A DNA stretch of 50,278 bases from a bacterium (GTDB lineage Bacteria > Bdellovibrionota_C > UBA2361 > RFPC01): NCBI GenBank assembly GCA_030428205.1, contig JAUIBK010000025.1:1-50278 (forward strand), written 5' to 3'. The translations under genes were made by a program, and so were the position numbers. This document shows positions 16,486-24,658 of the stretch, in pieces. Under the pieces are notes generated by a model. The model was not told the origin of the DNA, made no database searches, and worked only from the letters and a program-made list of their open reading frames with translations. The first letter of the stretch is position 1, and the number at the start of each line of letters is the position of its first letter.

Positions 16486-17725
16486 GTAGAGTTTTTCCAA
16501 AATCAAAGAAGGTATACGGTTCTTCAGCCGCTCGGCTCTTCTTCGATGAAGAGTAACTTACCCAAAACTGGAGATTGACTGGATCATAAACTACATTTTG
16601 AAAGTTCGATTTCATGGCTAAATCAGGAATAATGGTCTCCATGAGTAGCTCTGGGGTAATCTTTCCATTATTCTCTGAAAGCTGTTTGGCCATGCGATCT
16701 TCGTAGTGTCCTCCATAGGTCACTCCGGGGATTGCTGGCAACATGTCCTCATTATCCTCAGCCTCTTCGCCAGGTCGAAACACAAGAAATCGATCCCGAT
16801 CTCGGATATAAAGCTCAGCTTCACGGCTTTTCCCGTCACTCATAAGATAACCAAACGAGTTCGTTCCAGGTGACGTTGAAATTATGCGGCGTACATCCGC
16901 AAGATTACTTGCATCACGCAACACCTCACGCAAGAGAAAGGGCATAGGCTTTCCACGGAGAGTTTCATTTGGAGGACTCCCATATCCCATCTCACCAAGG
17001 GTAATCCCTTGCTCGTTCATCCCAGAGATAGCTCCAAGAAACCCGACCCAGCCAATATTCACAGAAGCATTGCCCTTGTGAGGCTTTGAGACTAAGAGAA
17101 GTGGATACTCATGAAGCTTTGAAATGCGGTGCAATCCCCAATCTAAGATACGAACCGTATACATATTGTCATCTGCGCAACCAGATGGCAGCACTCCAAA
17201 GTTACTGCAACTCGTTGCAAGCTCTCCGTTCATCATTCGTTTAATGATTTTTTTGAGTGCCTTCTTGCCGCCCCACTCACTGATCGAAGGAAGCACATGG
17301 ATGTAGTGCACGACCTTCAGAGGGAGCCTCGCTCCATGGGCAAGGCCGTGCATCTCATCGATATAGTCTTGAGGAATAAACGGACGAAGTCTTTCAAAAG
17401 CTTCCTCAAAGAGAATCTCAGATTTAAACTTATCTAATCCACTCTCATAGAGATAGTTCAGGTTATCTTGCACCTCACGCCTTAACAGTTTTCCGTGCTG
17501 GTATCCTCGCTCATATGGTGTCCCCTCTACGTAGAGCACCCGAATCTGCCCATCTTCAGTCCAACCGAGTTTGGCCCGAGAGAGGATCTCAGCCTCGTGT
17601 TCCTCTGAAGTAATGTGATCGCTACGAATAAGATAATGAAGCGGATCGATCCTCAAGTATCCACAACTTGAGACCGTGAATAACACACAAAGCAAAAGCA
17701 AGGTTCGAAAGAGCTTGAGAGACAT
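16469..17725 (-). CDS. Lipoprotein of the C45 / acyl-CoA:6-APA acyltransferase-like NTN-hydrolase family
   Basis: The 418-residue protein has a lipobox VSSC at the end of a 20-residue signal. VEGTPYERGYQHGKLLR is the hallmark opening of the C45/phospholipase-B-like group. SCSNFGVLPSG holds a Cys followed by Ser-Asn-Phe that is the likely NTN nucleophile, and GISGMNEQGITLGEMG fits the substrate loop. Such proteins hydrolyse linear amide (C-N) bonds, often after self-cleavage before the Cys. If cleaved, the N-terminal 165 residues would remain lipid-anchored while the C-terminal part starts with Cys. It overlaps the convergent alpha/beta-hydrolase gene by 17 bases at the 3' ends. AAAGGA precedes the ATG. 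Confidence 0.82.
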   Translation of the reverse strand: MSLKLFRTLLLLCVLFTVSSCGYLRIDPLHYLIRSDHITSEEHEAEILSRAKLGWTEDGQIRVLYVEGTPYERGYQHGKLLRREVQDNLNYLYESGLDKFKSEILFEEAFERLRPFIPQDYIDEMHGLAHGARLPLKVVHYIHVLPSISEWGGKKALKKIIKRMMNGELATSCSNFGVLPSGCADDNMYTVRILDWGLHRISKLHEYPLLLVSKPHKGNASVNIGWVGFLGAISGMNEQGITLGEMGYGSPPNETLRGKPMPFLLREVLRDASNLADVRRIISTSPGTNSFGYLMSDGKSREAELYIRDRDRFLVFRPGEEAEDNEDMLPAIPGVTYGGHYEDRMAKQLSENNGKITPELLMETIIPDLAMKSNFQNVVYDPVNLQFWVSYSSSKKSRAAEEPYTFFDFGKTLLSYQE

Positions 17726-17746
17726 AGAGGTATCCTTTCACACACC

Positions 17747-17812
17747 TCCTCTGTATTCCTCTGTGCACTTCCGTAATACATAAACATCACAGAGGCGCAC
17801 AGAGGAACACAG
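17747..17812. repeat. CTCTGTG/CACAGAG-word inverted repeat
   Basis: The left part (17747-17768) has CTCTGTATTCCTCTGTGCAC and the right part (17788-17812) has CACAGAGGCGCACAGAGGAA, roughly complementary. It fills the space between two minus-strand genes. Confidence 0.6.
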
Positions 17813-17819
17813 ATGAAGG

Positions 17820-19526
17820 TTATCGATTTTCTTCTAAAAACATTGCTCCCATCCTGAGCGACCACCGTACTACAAAAACATCTATCGCAATCACAAGAAG
17901 CGCGCAGCCAGACGCAAACATGCCCCAGGTGAGATCGCTCATTGATTCTCCCATCATACCTGGCTCACGAATGAACAACAAAAATCCAACAGGAACCATA
18001 TTAGCAGTAATAAGAGCGATACAAGAAAGCATAAAAACAAAACTACCAAAACTTGCGGCAAGTTGAGCAGAATGCTCCCAGTCAAAGAAAGCAAAGCGCG
18101 CCCCTAAGCCCATACCGAGGCCAACAATACCCGTGCTGAGCAACCAGCCTGTACAGAACGTAATAAAGAGCTCAAATGCACTAAGCTTAATGGCAAGCCC
18201 ACCTGAGAGAAACACGACACTCGAAAGAAGACCGATAGGAACAAACCAAGACCAGAACTTAATCATCATAACACGTTGCAGTGAGAGCGGGCTTGTTTGG
18301 ATCATCCAATAGGCCTTGCCTTCAAGCGAGAGAGAGGGATACACAAGACGAGTCGACGCAGCCGTTGTTACAAAAGCCCCCATCGAAACATTAATCACGT
18401 AGATGAAGCTTTGCCACGCAGCCTGCTGCTCTGCAGACACATCTTCTACGAGCCGAAAGATCCGTAAGTTATAGAGATAAACGAGGTATACCCCAGCAAG
18501 CAACAAGAGCTGTACAAGCTGTGGCATATCCCGAAAGAAGACCCGATATTCCTTAAGCAAAATGGCGCGTCTTGGCGCAGAGAGCCAAGGAACCCAACGC
18601 AGAAAAAAATGCCAAACTCGTTTCGCATGGAGCACCACCTGTTGATGCGTATCACACGAACGGGAATACGCGAGCTCATAAAAGAACCCAAAAACAAGAT
18701 AGGCAAGCGAAAGAAATCCTATCGCCACGACAAAGAGTAAACCAACAGGAGTCCACGCCGATAGATATCGCCCCTCAATAGCATCACGAAAAGCAATAGC
18801 CACCCACCTCGAAGGAAGCCAGAGGGTGTCAGGCAAAGAGACCGTATTCATAATCTCCAAGACCGCCGTAACATCACTCCGAGCTTGAATACCATCACCA
18901 ACAAACTTTGCTGCTAATGCTATAAAGGCGACAAAGCAAGCAATGACTAACACTCCAATGAACCTTGTCTTCGAAGGCGGTATGAGAGCCGTAAACAGCA
19001 GAGAAAAGAGAAAGGCAATGGCTGCAGGGATAAGAAAATAGGGAATGAGGACTATTGGAGCAAACCCATAAAACAACACACCCGCCTCATACCACTGACC
19101 GTACGCGAGAAGAAATGGAATGATAAACAATAAGGGCATCCAAGACGAAACAAAAAGCACCGAAGCCATCTTGCCTACGAAAAAACGAAAGCGAGATACT
19201 GGAGCAGACAAAATGAGATCGAGATCTTTTGAGAGAAAGAGTGCCCCAAGCGCAGTAAGCGAGTTCGAAACAAGAAGCATACAAAAGAGGAGCAGCAACA
19301 ATATGGAAAATGGAATAACTGGAGAAAAGTAAACAAGTTGTGACACGCTCTCAAGTTTTTGGAGTGCATAGAGTGATACGCGGTATATCCCATACATCAC
19401 AACAAAACTTGAAAAGAGCACAAGAAGATCTCGAAATGCGACTGAGCTTTTTTTCTTTTCAGTTCTCCAACGGTTGCGAAAGGCAGTCAGCCGAGGACGA
19501 AGGAGAATAGGAGCTAATGTACTCAC
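17820..19526 (-). CDS. ABC-2-type transporter permease
   Basis: The start is GTG at 19526, inside a GTGA overlap with the upstream gene and 6 bases after the strong site GGGAGGAG. The 568-residue protein has about twelve hydrophobic segments in two blocks (residues 35-280 and 325-540) separated by a loop with APRRAILLKEYRVFFRD. That phrase, a Lys-Glu followed by a conserved arginine stretch before a transmembrane helix, is typical of ABC-2 permeases. LSKDLDLILSAPVSRFRFF in the first block repeats the same theme. It should form the membrane channel of an exporter, but no ATPase gene is near, so the partner is elsewhere. It is coupled to the upstream one-TM protein. Confidence 0.8.
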   Translation of the reverse strand: MSTLAPILLRPRLTAFRNRWRTEKKKSSVAFRDLLVLFSSFVVMYGIYRVSLYALQKLESVSQLVYFSPVIPFSILLLLLFCMLLVSNSLTALGALFLSKDLDLILSAPVSRFRFFVGKMASVLFVSSWMPLLFIIPFLLAYGQWYEAGVLFYGFAPIVLIPYFLIPAAIAFLFSLLFTALIPPSKTRFIGVLVIACFVAFIALAAKFVGDGIQARSDVTAVLEIMNTVSLPDTLWLPSRWVAIAFRDAIEGRYLSAWTPVGLLFVVAIGFLSLAYLVFGFFYELAYSRSCDTHQQVVLHAKRVWHFFLRWVPWLSAPRRAILLKEYRVFFRDMPQLVQLLLLAGVYLVYLYNLRIFRLVEDVSAEQQAAWQSFIYVINVSMGAFVTTAASTRLVYPSLSLEGKAYWMIQTSPLSLQRVMMIKFWSWFVPIGLLSSVVFLSGGLAIKLSAFELFITFCTGWLLSTGIVGLGMGLGARFAFFDWEHSAQLAASFGSFVFMLSCIALITANMVPVGFLLFIREPGMMGESMSDLTWGMFASGCALLVIAIDVFVVRWSLRMGAMFLEENR

Positions 19527-20236
19527 CTGGCTCCTCCCAAAAACAAAGAGAAGAGGCCACGGAGCCTTTCAGCAAAAAGGTCCAGAGAGAGGTGCCCTGG
19601 CGTCTCCTCCCGACACACTTCTGTAAGGTCTTCCGGTGCTTTCCCCTCAAACTCTTCTGAGTCAAGATCGAGCGTTGTCAACAATGGGGCAAGCATCTGA
19701 CTACGAGATGACGCTACTTCAACCGGAGCAAAACGATAACGAAACTGAATGTGATCATCTCCTTGAGGCAAAGCCAAGAGCGGTCCCGGAAAGAGATGAC
19801 GGTGGCGGGTAACTTTGTCTTTCACACGAGCTATGAGATCAAAGTGAATTGGATTGACCTCTCGCAAACCAAGCTTTATATCAAAGTCATCACTTTCAAA
19901 TCGCAGAAGCGCAGCAGCCAGTTGGCCAAAAGAATTAAAGGCCGTGGTAAGAGAGAGCCGAACCTCGTACTCCTTCGCATCATAGCGAACCCGTACAAGC
20001 CCACGACTTGAGATCTCATATTCGTCACCTTCATAGGCGAGAAACTCAATACCCCCTATGCACATCCCGTGAGAAGAAATTTGAAAATGGCGTTCTCCAA
20101 CTGGAATACCATCAACAGGCGACTCAGGACGCTCGAGTTGGAGCAGCGAACCATATTGCAGAACAGAAAAAGTGACTGAGAACACCAGCAAAGTGAATGC
20201 TAATGCGCCATCAGTATGAAATCGACCAAATGACAT
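19523..20236 (-). CDS. Hypothetical single-TM protein coupled to the ABC permease
   Basis: The 237-residue protein has one hydrophobic segment near the N-terminus (LAFTLLVFSVTFSVLQYGSL, residues 12-31). The remainder looks like a soluble beta-rich domain (GLVRVRYDAKEYEVRLSL, HIQFRYRFAPVEVA) followed by a short hydrophobic C-terminus. It is probably anchored with the main domain in the periplasm. The family is not recognised. Its stop overlaps the GTG of the permease, and it is divergent from murJ with 61 bases between starts. It may be an accessory subunit of the transporter. Confidence 0.6.
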   Translation of the reverse strand: MSFGRFHTDGALAFTLLVFSVTFSVLQYGSLLQLERPESPVDGIPVGERHFQISSHGMCIGGIEFLAYEGDEYEISSRGLVRVRYDAKEYEVRLSLTTAFNSFGQLAAALLRFESDDFDIKLGLREVNPIHFDLIARVKDKVTRHRHLFPGPLLALPQGDDHIQFRYRFAPVEVASSRSQMLAPLLTTLDLDSEEFEGKAPEDLTEVCREETPGHLSLDLFAERLRGLFSLFLGGAR

Positions 20237-20297
20237 AGTGCTGAGAAATCGTATTCAATGCTATGCTATGTTGTGAGTAACAAAAGAACCACCCGTG

Positions 20298-21947
20298 ATG
20301 ACATCCTCAAAAGCCAAGAATGAAATACCATCTCATTCCGTACTGCGCGGCACGAGTATTGTCGGTAGTATTACGATGCTCAGCAGAGTACTCGGGTTCC
20401 TCCGTGACCTCTTGATGGCCCGAATTCTTGGAGCTGGGCTTTTTTCTGATGCTTTTTTTGTCGCTTTTCGGATTCCAAATATTCTCAGAAGTTTTGTGGC
20501 CGAGGGCGCTCTCACCTCTGCCTTTGTGCCCGTCTTCACCGATGAGCTCAAAAAGGGCCAAAGCAGCGCTCGAGCCACGCTTCAAGCAACGTGCGGCCTC
20601 CTTCTCTCTGTCACCCTTCTCCTCTCCGGGCTCGGCATTCTCTTTGCTCCTGAGCTCGTTACTCTCTTTGCTCCTGGGTTTGCCGAACACCTCACAAAGT
20701 ATGAAACATGCACAACGCTGTTACAAATCATGATGCCGTATATCATGTTTGTCAGCCTTGTTGCGATGCTCAACGGCGCACTCAATGCGGTACATATATT
20801 TGGAGCTGCTGCCTTTGCTCAAGTCGCCATGAATATTGCTATGATTGCTGGAATACTGCTGGCAAGTTACAGACCTGAAGAAAGTAGAGTGTACGTTATT
20901 GCGTGGTTTGTACTCATCGGTGGAGTAGCACAAATACTCGTACAAATTCCGGCCCTCAAACGGTCACAGTTTACTTTCCTGCCAATACTCAACTTTATTA
21001 CTCCAGCCACAAAAAAAATCATGACTCTCATGGTTCCAGCCATTCTGGGAGCTGCGGTATATCAAGTATCTATCGTTGTACAAACAGTACTCGCCTCTCT
21101 GCTCCAAGAGGGAAGTGTCTCATGGCTCTTTTATGCTGATCGCTTAGCTCAACTCCCCATTGGCGTTTTTACTGTAGCGCTTGCTTCCGTGCTGCTCCCC
21201 ACGCTCTCACGGGCTGCAAGTGATGGCGACAAGAAAGCTTTTGGAAAACACCTTGTTGATTCTCTGCGCTATACAAGCTTTTTGCTCTTTCCTCTCTCTT
21301 TCGGACTCTACTTCCTCGCTGAGCCGCTAATCTCTCTTGTATTTGAGCACGGTGCTTTTGATGCCCATTCAACACGCATGACATCCTGTGCTCTTCAAGC
21401 ACTCTCTCTTGGGGTATGGGGAGTAAGTTGTCAGATGATCTTTGCAAGGGCGTTTATTGCTCGTAAAGATACGGTCACGCCTGCTCTTATGGGAGTGCTC
21501 ACGTTAGTCGTTGGTCTTATCACTTCTCTTGTACTCATGGGCACTCCGATAGCTTCGACCTCTTCACTTCTAGGAAAAGCAGTACTCTACTCTCAAGAAC
21601 TTCTTGCTTCACTTGTCCCACTTGTCGCCTGGGGGCATGTTGGGTTGGCACTCTCATCTGCAGTGGCATCTCTGCTTGCTCTTAGCTGCTACCTTTTCCT
21701 CCTTGGTCGAGAATCTATAGCGCTTGGCCCATTTCTCCAGTCATCACTCAAAGCACTTATGGCGTCTGCTCTAATGGGGCTATGCCTCTCCCTCACCCTT
21801 CCCACTCTCTCCTCGAGCCTCATAAAAATTGCGGTTGGAGTGCCGCTAGGTGCTCTCGTATACACCCTTTGTTCCTTGGTTTTTAGGAGCAAAGAGATTT
21901 TTGAGGGAAAAGCGATCGTAACTGAAAAATTAAGGAAACTTTCGTAA
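20298..21947 (+). CDS. murJ: Lipid II flippase MurJ
   Basis: The product is 549 residues from the ATG at 20298 (a GTG one codon earlier is possible). The N-terminal signature SRVLGFLRDLLMARILGAG, then SDAFFVAFRIPNILRSFVAE and GALTSAFVPVF, is diagnostic of MurJ (MviN). It includes the cavity Arg and Asp residues known to be required in E. coli. About 14 transmembrane helices follow. The protein flips lipid II from the cytosolic to the periplasmic face for peptidoglycan synthesis. The next genes on the strand encode the FliH/FliI-like pair. Confidence 0.96.
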   Translation: MTSSKAKNEIPSHSVLRGTSIVGSITMLSRVLGFLRDLLMARILGAGLFSDAFFVAFRIPNILRSFVAEGALTSAFVPVFTDELKKGQSSARATLQATCGLLLSVTLLLSGLGILFAPELVTLFAPGFAEHLTKYETCTTLLQIMMPYIMFVSLVAMLNGALNAVHIFGAAAFAQVAMNIAMIAGILLASYRPEESRVYVIAWFVLIGGVAQILVQIPALKRSQFTFLPILNFITPATKKIMTLMVPAILGAAVYQVSIVVQTVLASLLQEGSVSWLFYADRLAQLPIGVFTVALASVLLPTLSRAASDGDKKAFGKHLVDSLRYTSFLLFPLSFGLYFLAEPLISLVFEHGAFDAHSTRMTSCALQALSLGVWGVSCQMIFARAFIARKDTVTPALMGVLTLVVGLITSLVLMGTPIASTSSLLGKAVLYSQELLASLVPLVAWGHVGLALSSAVASLLALSCYLFLLGRESIALGPFLQSSLKALMASALMGLCLSLTLPTLSSSLIKIAVGVPLGALVYTLCSLVFRSKEIFEGKAIVTEKLRKLS

Positions 21948-21983
21948 CTCCTGCTCGATAGAGGTCTTGGACGGGCAATGCCC

Positions 21984-22049
21984 ACTCTGTGAGCTCTGTG
22001 TCTCTGTGGATGGAAACGGCAAGCCTCAGATAGACACAGAGCTGCATAG
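21984..22049. repeat. CTCTGTG-word inverted repeat between murJ and the FliH-like gene
   Basis: CTCTGTGAGCTCTGTGTCTC at 21985-22004 is partly complementary to AGACACAGAGCTGCATAG at 22032-22049. It has the same word as 17747-17812. Its presence argues that the open frame upstream of 22069 is not coding. Confidence 0.55.
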
Positions 22050-22068
22050 CCCTCTTTTGATTGAGCAC

Positions 22069-22722
22069 ATGGACACTGAAAACACCACACCTAAAACGAT
22101 TTCCGGCACCTATCGCCCACAAGATCGAAGCGGTATTACTCAGCTACATACGCTCCGCGCCTACAAGCGAGATCTTGAAGAAGCTCAAATAGAAGAGATA
22201 AGAAACAAACGATCACAACTCGCTGCAAAACTTCGACGTGCAAGAGCTCGCCAGAGACTCCTCAACGAGCGAGAAGTTGAACGGCACAAGAAAGCATACG
22301 AGCTGAGCATTGAGCAAAAAGCACTTACCGCGCACAACAATGCTCTCATTCAATCTGAAGAGAAGATTCATGCCCTAGCCTATCAGATGGCACAAAGTGT
22401 GGTTGAAGCCGAATGTAAACGAACATCCGAGGCTCTGATTACGAAGCTCAGAAAAAAAATCTCAGAACTCACCTTTGAGCCTTGGTGGAAACTTCGAGTC
22501 TCTGAGCAGGATCTTGAAGAGGTCAGAACCGCTTTTGATACACTTCAAGGGGTTACCGTAGAGGTTGACTCAGGCCTCTCCGTTGGAAACGGATCGCTTA
22601 CGACTCCTTCAGGAACAATTACCATAGATTGGGCAAAACACCTCGATTGTGTCTACGAGTCTCTTGTTGAAAGCAAAGAGCAACTTTGCCTTCCCCCATC
22701 AAGAAAAGGAGAGAGTGCATAA
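22069..22722 (+). CDS. fliH-like: FliH/SctL-like stator of a flagellar or type III ATPase
   Basis: The product is about 217 residues from the ATG at 22069; upstream in-frame sequence is a repeat. Residues 30-120 form a long charged coiled coil (RNKRSQLAAKLRRARARQRL). The C-terminal domain (ALAYQMAQSVVEAECKRTSE, then WKLRVSEQDLEEV) ends with DSGLSVGNGSLTTPSGTITI and DWAKHLDCVYESL. That end matches the FliH/SctL/VATPase-E-like domain in which a Gly-x-x-x-Val-x-Thr-x-x-Gly-x-Ile-Asp phrase is conserved. It should bind and regulate the downstream ATPase, whose ATG overlaps this stop (TAATG). Confidence 0.7.
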   Translation: MDTENTTPKTISGTYRPQDRSGITQLHTLRAYKRDLEEAQIEEIRNKRSQLAAKLRRARARQRLLNEREVERHKKAYELSIEQKALTAHNNALIQSEEKIHALAYQMAQSVVEAECKRTSEALITKLRKKISELTFEPWWKLRVSEQDLEEVRTAFDTLQGVTVEVDSGLSVGNGSLTTPSGTITIDWAKHLDCVYESLVESKEQLCLPPSRKGESA

Positions 22723-23984
22723 TGCATGCTGAAGCTCAAGGCCATCTCCACTCTGTAACCGGTCAAACACTTCTTGCCACCCTTCCCACCGCAGCGTTGG
22801 GAGATCTGTGTTATATCGATCGCAGAGATTCCAATCCTCTTCCTGCTCAGGTCACCGCTTTTCGTGGTGAGACGATTGTCCTTACTCCTCTTGAAGAACC
22901 AGGAAGCCTCTCTCCTCGAGCAACGGTGCGAACCGCAGGTCAAGCCGTCAAGCTCCGTCTCCCCCGCTCTCCATTTGGTCTTGTCCTCGACTGTCTTGGG
23001 CAGCCGTATGCCGGACAAAGATATACAGAATCTTACGTAACGCTCAAATGTAGCACCCAAACCCCTTCGCCTCTCGAGCGCACACCAATAGACAAACAAC
23101 TTCACACCGGCATCCGTTCTCTCGACACTCTTTGTCCTCTCGGTTATGGACAACGGCTCGGTCTTTTTGCTGGCCCAGGTGTAGGAAAATCAACGCTCTT
23201 GGGCATGATCGCACAACAAGCAGAGGTTGATCTCGTCGTTGTTGCACTTATTGGTGAACGTGGAAGAGAGGTTCAAGAGTTTATGGAAGAAGCTCTCGGA
23301 ACAGAGGGTTTGAGTCGATCGATTGTTGTCGCCTCAACAAGCGATGAGAGCGCCATTCGAAGGAAACTCGCCCTTGAGACAGCAACAACCATCGCAGAAA
23401 CCTACCGCAACCAAGGACTCAACGTTCTCCTACTCGTTGATTCACTTACCCGAGCAGCACGCGCTATTCGTGACACATCACTCGCCGCTGGAGAGCTTCC
23501 CATCCGTCAAGGATACACAAGTTCCGTCTATAGCGAACTTCCAAAGCTCATCGAGCGGACAGGAACAAATAGTAAGGGATCAATTACTGCAATCTACACC
23601 TTACTCAGTGAATCAATGAAAGAGCTCGATCCCCTCTCTCACGAAGTCAAAAGCCTCCTTGATGGTCACATCTGCCTGTCTCCAGAACTTGCTTTGCGCG
23701 GTATTCGCCCAGCTATCGATCCACTCGAATCTATTTCAAGGCTTAGTGGAAAACTACTCTCGGAAGAAGAGCTAAAGGAGAACACTCAAATCCTAAGTCT
23801 TCTTGCACAAGCAAGAGAAGAACGGGAGATGGCTCTTCTTGGAGGGAATGCGGATGAGGATACGGCTAAGCTTTTGAGGAAAGAAGAAGCTTTGTGGAAG
23901 GTGTTTACCCAGGGGGTGGATGAAGTAGGGTCGGTTGAAGAGGCTCGTAGAGGTTTTCAGAGTGTCTTTGTAGAGCAAGACTAG
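22722..23984 (+). CDS. fliI-like: FliI/SctN-type secretion ATPase
   Basis: The 420-residue protein has the rotary-type export ATPase layout. The N-terminal beta-barrel covers residues 1-95. Walker A is GPGVGKST (151-158), followed by LIGERGREVQEF (177-188) and Walker B LLLVD (236-240). The export-specific stretch is RQGYTSSVYSELPKLIERTG (262-281) with GSITAIYTLL, DGHICLSPELA and PAIDPLESISR. It energises protein export by the flagellar or injectisome type III apparatus. The start at 22722 has AAAAGGAGAG upstream and overlaps the fliH-like stop. Whether it is flagellar or injectisome cannot be decided; a hook gene at the right end of the window favours flagellar. Confidence 0.85.
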   Translation: MHAEAQGHLHSVTGQTLLATLPTAALGDLCYIDRRDSNPLPAQVTAFRGETIVLTPLEEPGSLSPRATVRTAGQAVKLRLPRSPFGLVLDCLGQPYAGQRYTESYVTLKCSTQTPSPLERTPIDKQLHTGIRSLDTLCPLGYGQRLGLFAGPGVGKSTLLGMIAQQAEVDLVVVALIGERGREVQEFMEEALGTEGLSRSIVVASTSDESAIRRKLALETATTIAETYRNQGLNVLLLVDSLTRAARAIRDTSLAAGELPIRQGYTSSVYSELPKLIERTGTNSKGSITAIYTLLSESMKELDPLSHEVKSLLDGHICLSPELALRGIRPAIDPLESISRLSGKLLSEEELKENTQILSLLAQAREEREMALLGGNADEDTAKLLRKEEALWKVFTQGVDEVGSVEEARRGFQSVFVEQD

Positions 23985-24000
23985 TCCTAGTCTTGCTCTA
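23971..24000 (+). terminator. 14-bp perfect hairpin spanning the FliI-like stop codon
   Basis: TAGAGCAAGACTAG (23971-23984) pairs perfectly with CTAGTCTTGCTCTA (23987-24000) around TC. The TAG stop is the end of the left arm. No U-run follows. It lies between convergent genes. Confidence 0.5.
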
Positions 24001-24008
24001 TACAGGCC

Positions 24009-24476
24009 CTACTCCACCAACCTCCCCCGACTCTCTCCAGCAGAATTAATCACCAACGGAATCTCACGAACAGTATTGACCTTCGTTCCCGTTGCTTTAT
24101 CCACCGCACGAATTCGAGTGCGAGCAATATATTCAAAGGCACATGTCGGGTTAAACTCAACTTTTCCTGCTGTTTCTGGAACAAGAAGAGCGTTGGTAGA
24201 GATATCAAAACCACTAAGGATATCTGTTAAATCGTGACGAATTTTCTGCTTCGTAGCACTCTTGAGCGTTAACCTTACTCGCACTTTGATATTCTCATAG
24301 AGGTCTGTATCAATAGAATTCACAACGGATTGAGCAAGCGCCTTACGAATAAGGGTGACATTGACAGGGTGCTTGGGGCACCGTACAAGCATAGCTGACT
24401 TCCCAGCGATCTCAGCTCTAGCTGGCCCAGCAGCAAAACTCAAAAGAATGATTAGAGCGATAAGTATCCGATTCAT
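24009..24476 (-). CDS. Hypothetical periplasmic protein
   Basis: The start at 24476 (ATG) has GGAG 8 bases upstream; a GTG one codon earlier is less likely. The product is 155 residues with a signal peptide (MNRILIALIILLSFAAGPAR, cleavage probably after ARA). The mature part has two Cys (LVRCPKHP and NPTCAFEY), likely to form a disulfide in the periplasm, and a beta-strand-rich pattern (KVRVRLTLKSATKQ). I do not recognise the family. It is convergent with the fliI-like gene. Confidence 0.6.
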   Translation of the reverse strand: MNRILIALIILLSFAAGPARAEIAGKSAMLVRCPKHPVNVTLIRKALAQSVVNSIDTDLYENIKVRVRLTLKSATKQKIRHDLTDILSGFDISTNALLVPETAGKVEFNPTCAFEYIARTRIRAVDKATGTKVNTVREIPLVINSAGESRGRLVE

Positions 24477-24658
24477 CACAGATTCTCCAGTGTAAGATCA
24501 AGTGAGTCCTAGGGTACACGACGAGTGCGTAAGGCGAAAAGAGGTCTTCTCGGGTGCTCAGCTAGCAGCAAGTGGATAAGCACCAGGCAAGTTTATTTGA
24601 CTACCTGTCCAATAACACTAAACTTTTTCTCTTAACCTTGGAACTTTAGTTGTGGCTG

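Noticed and set aside
21967..22068. N-terminal extension of the FliH-like protein
   Set aside because: The extension is translated from a CTCTGTG repeat and from sequence without a ribosome site; the FliH-type sequence begins after 22069.
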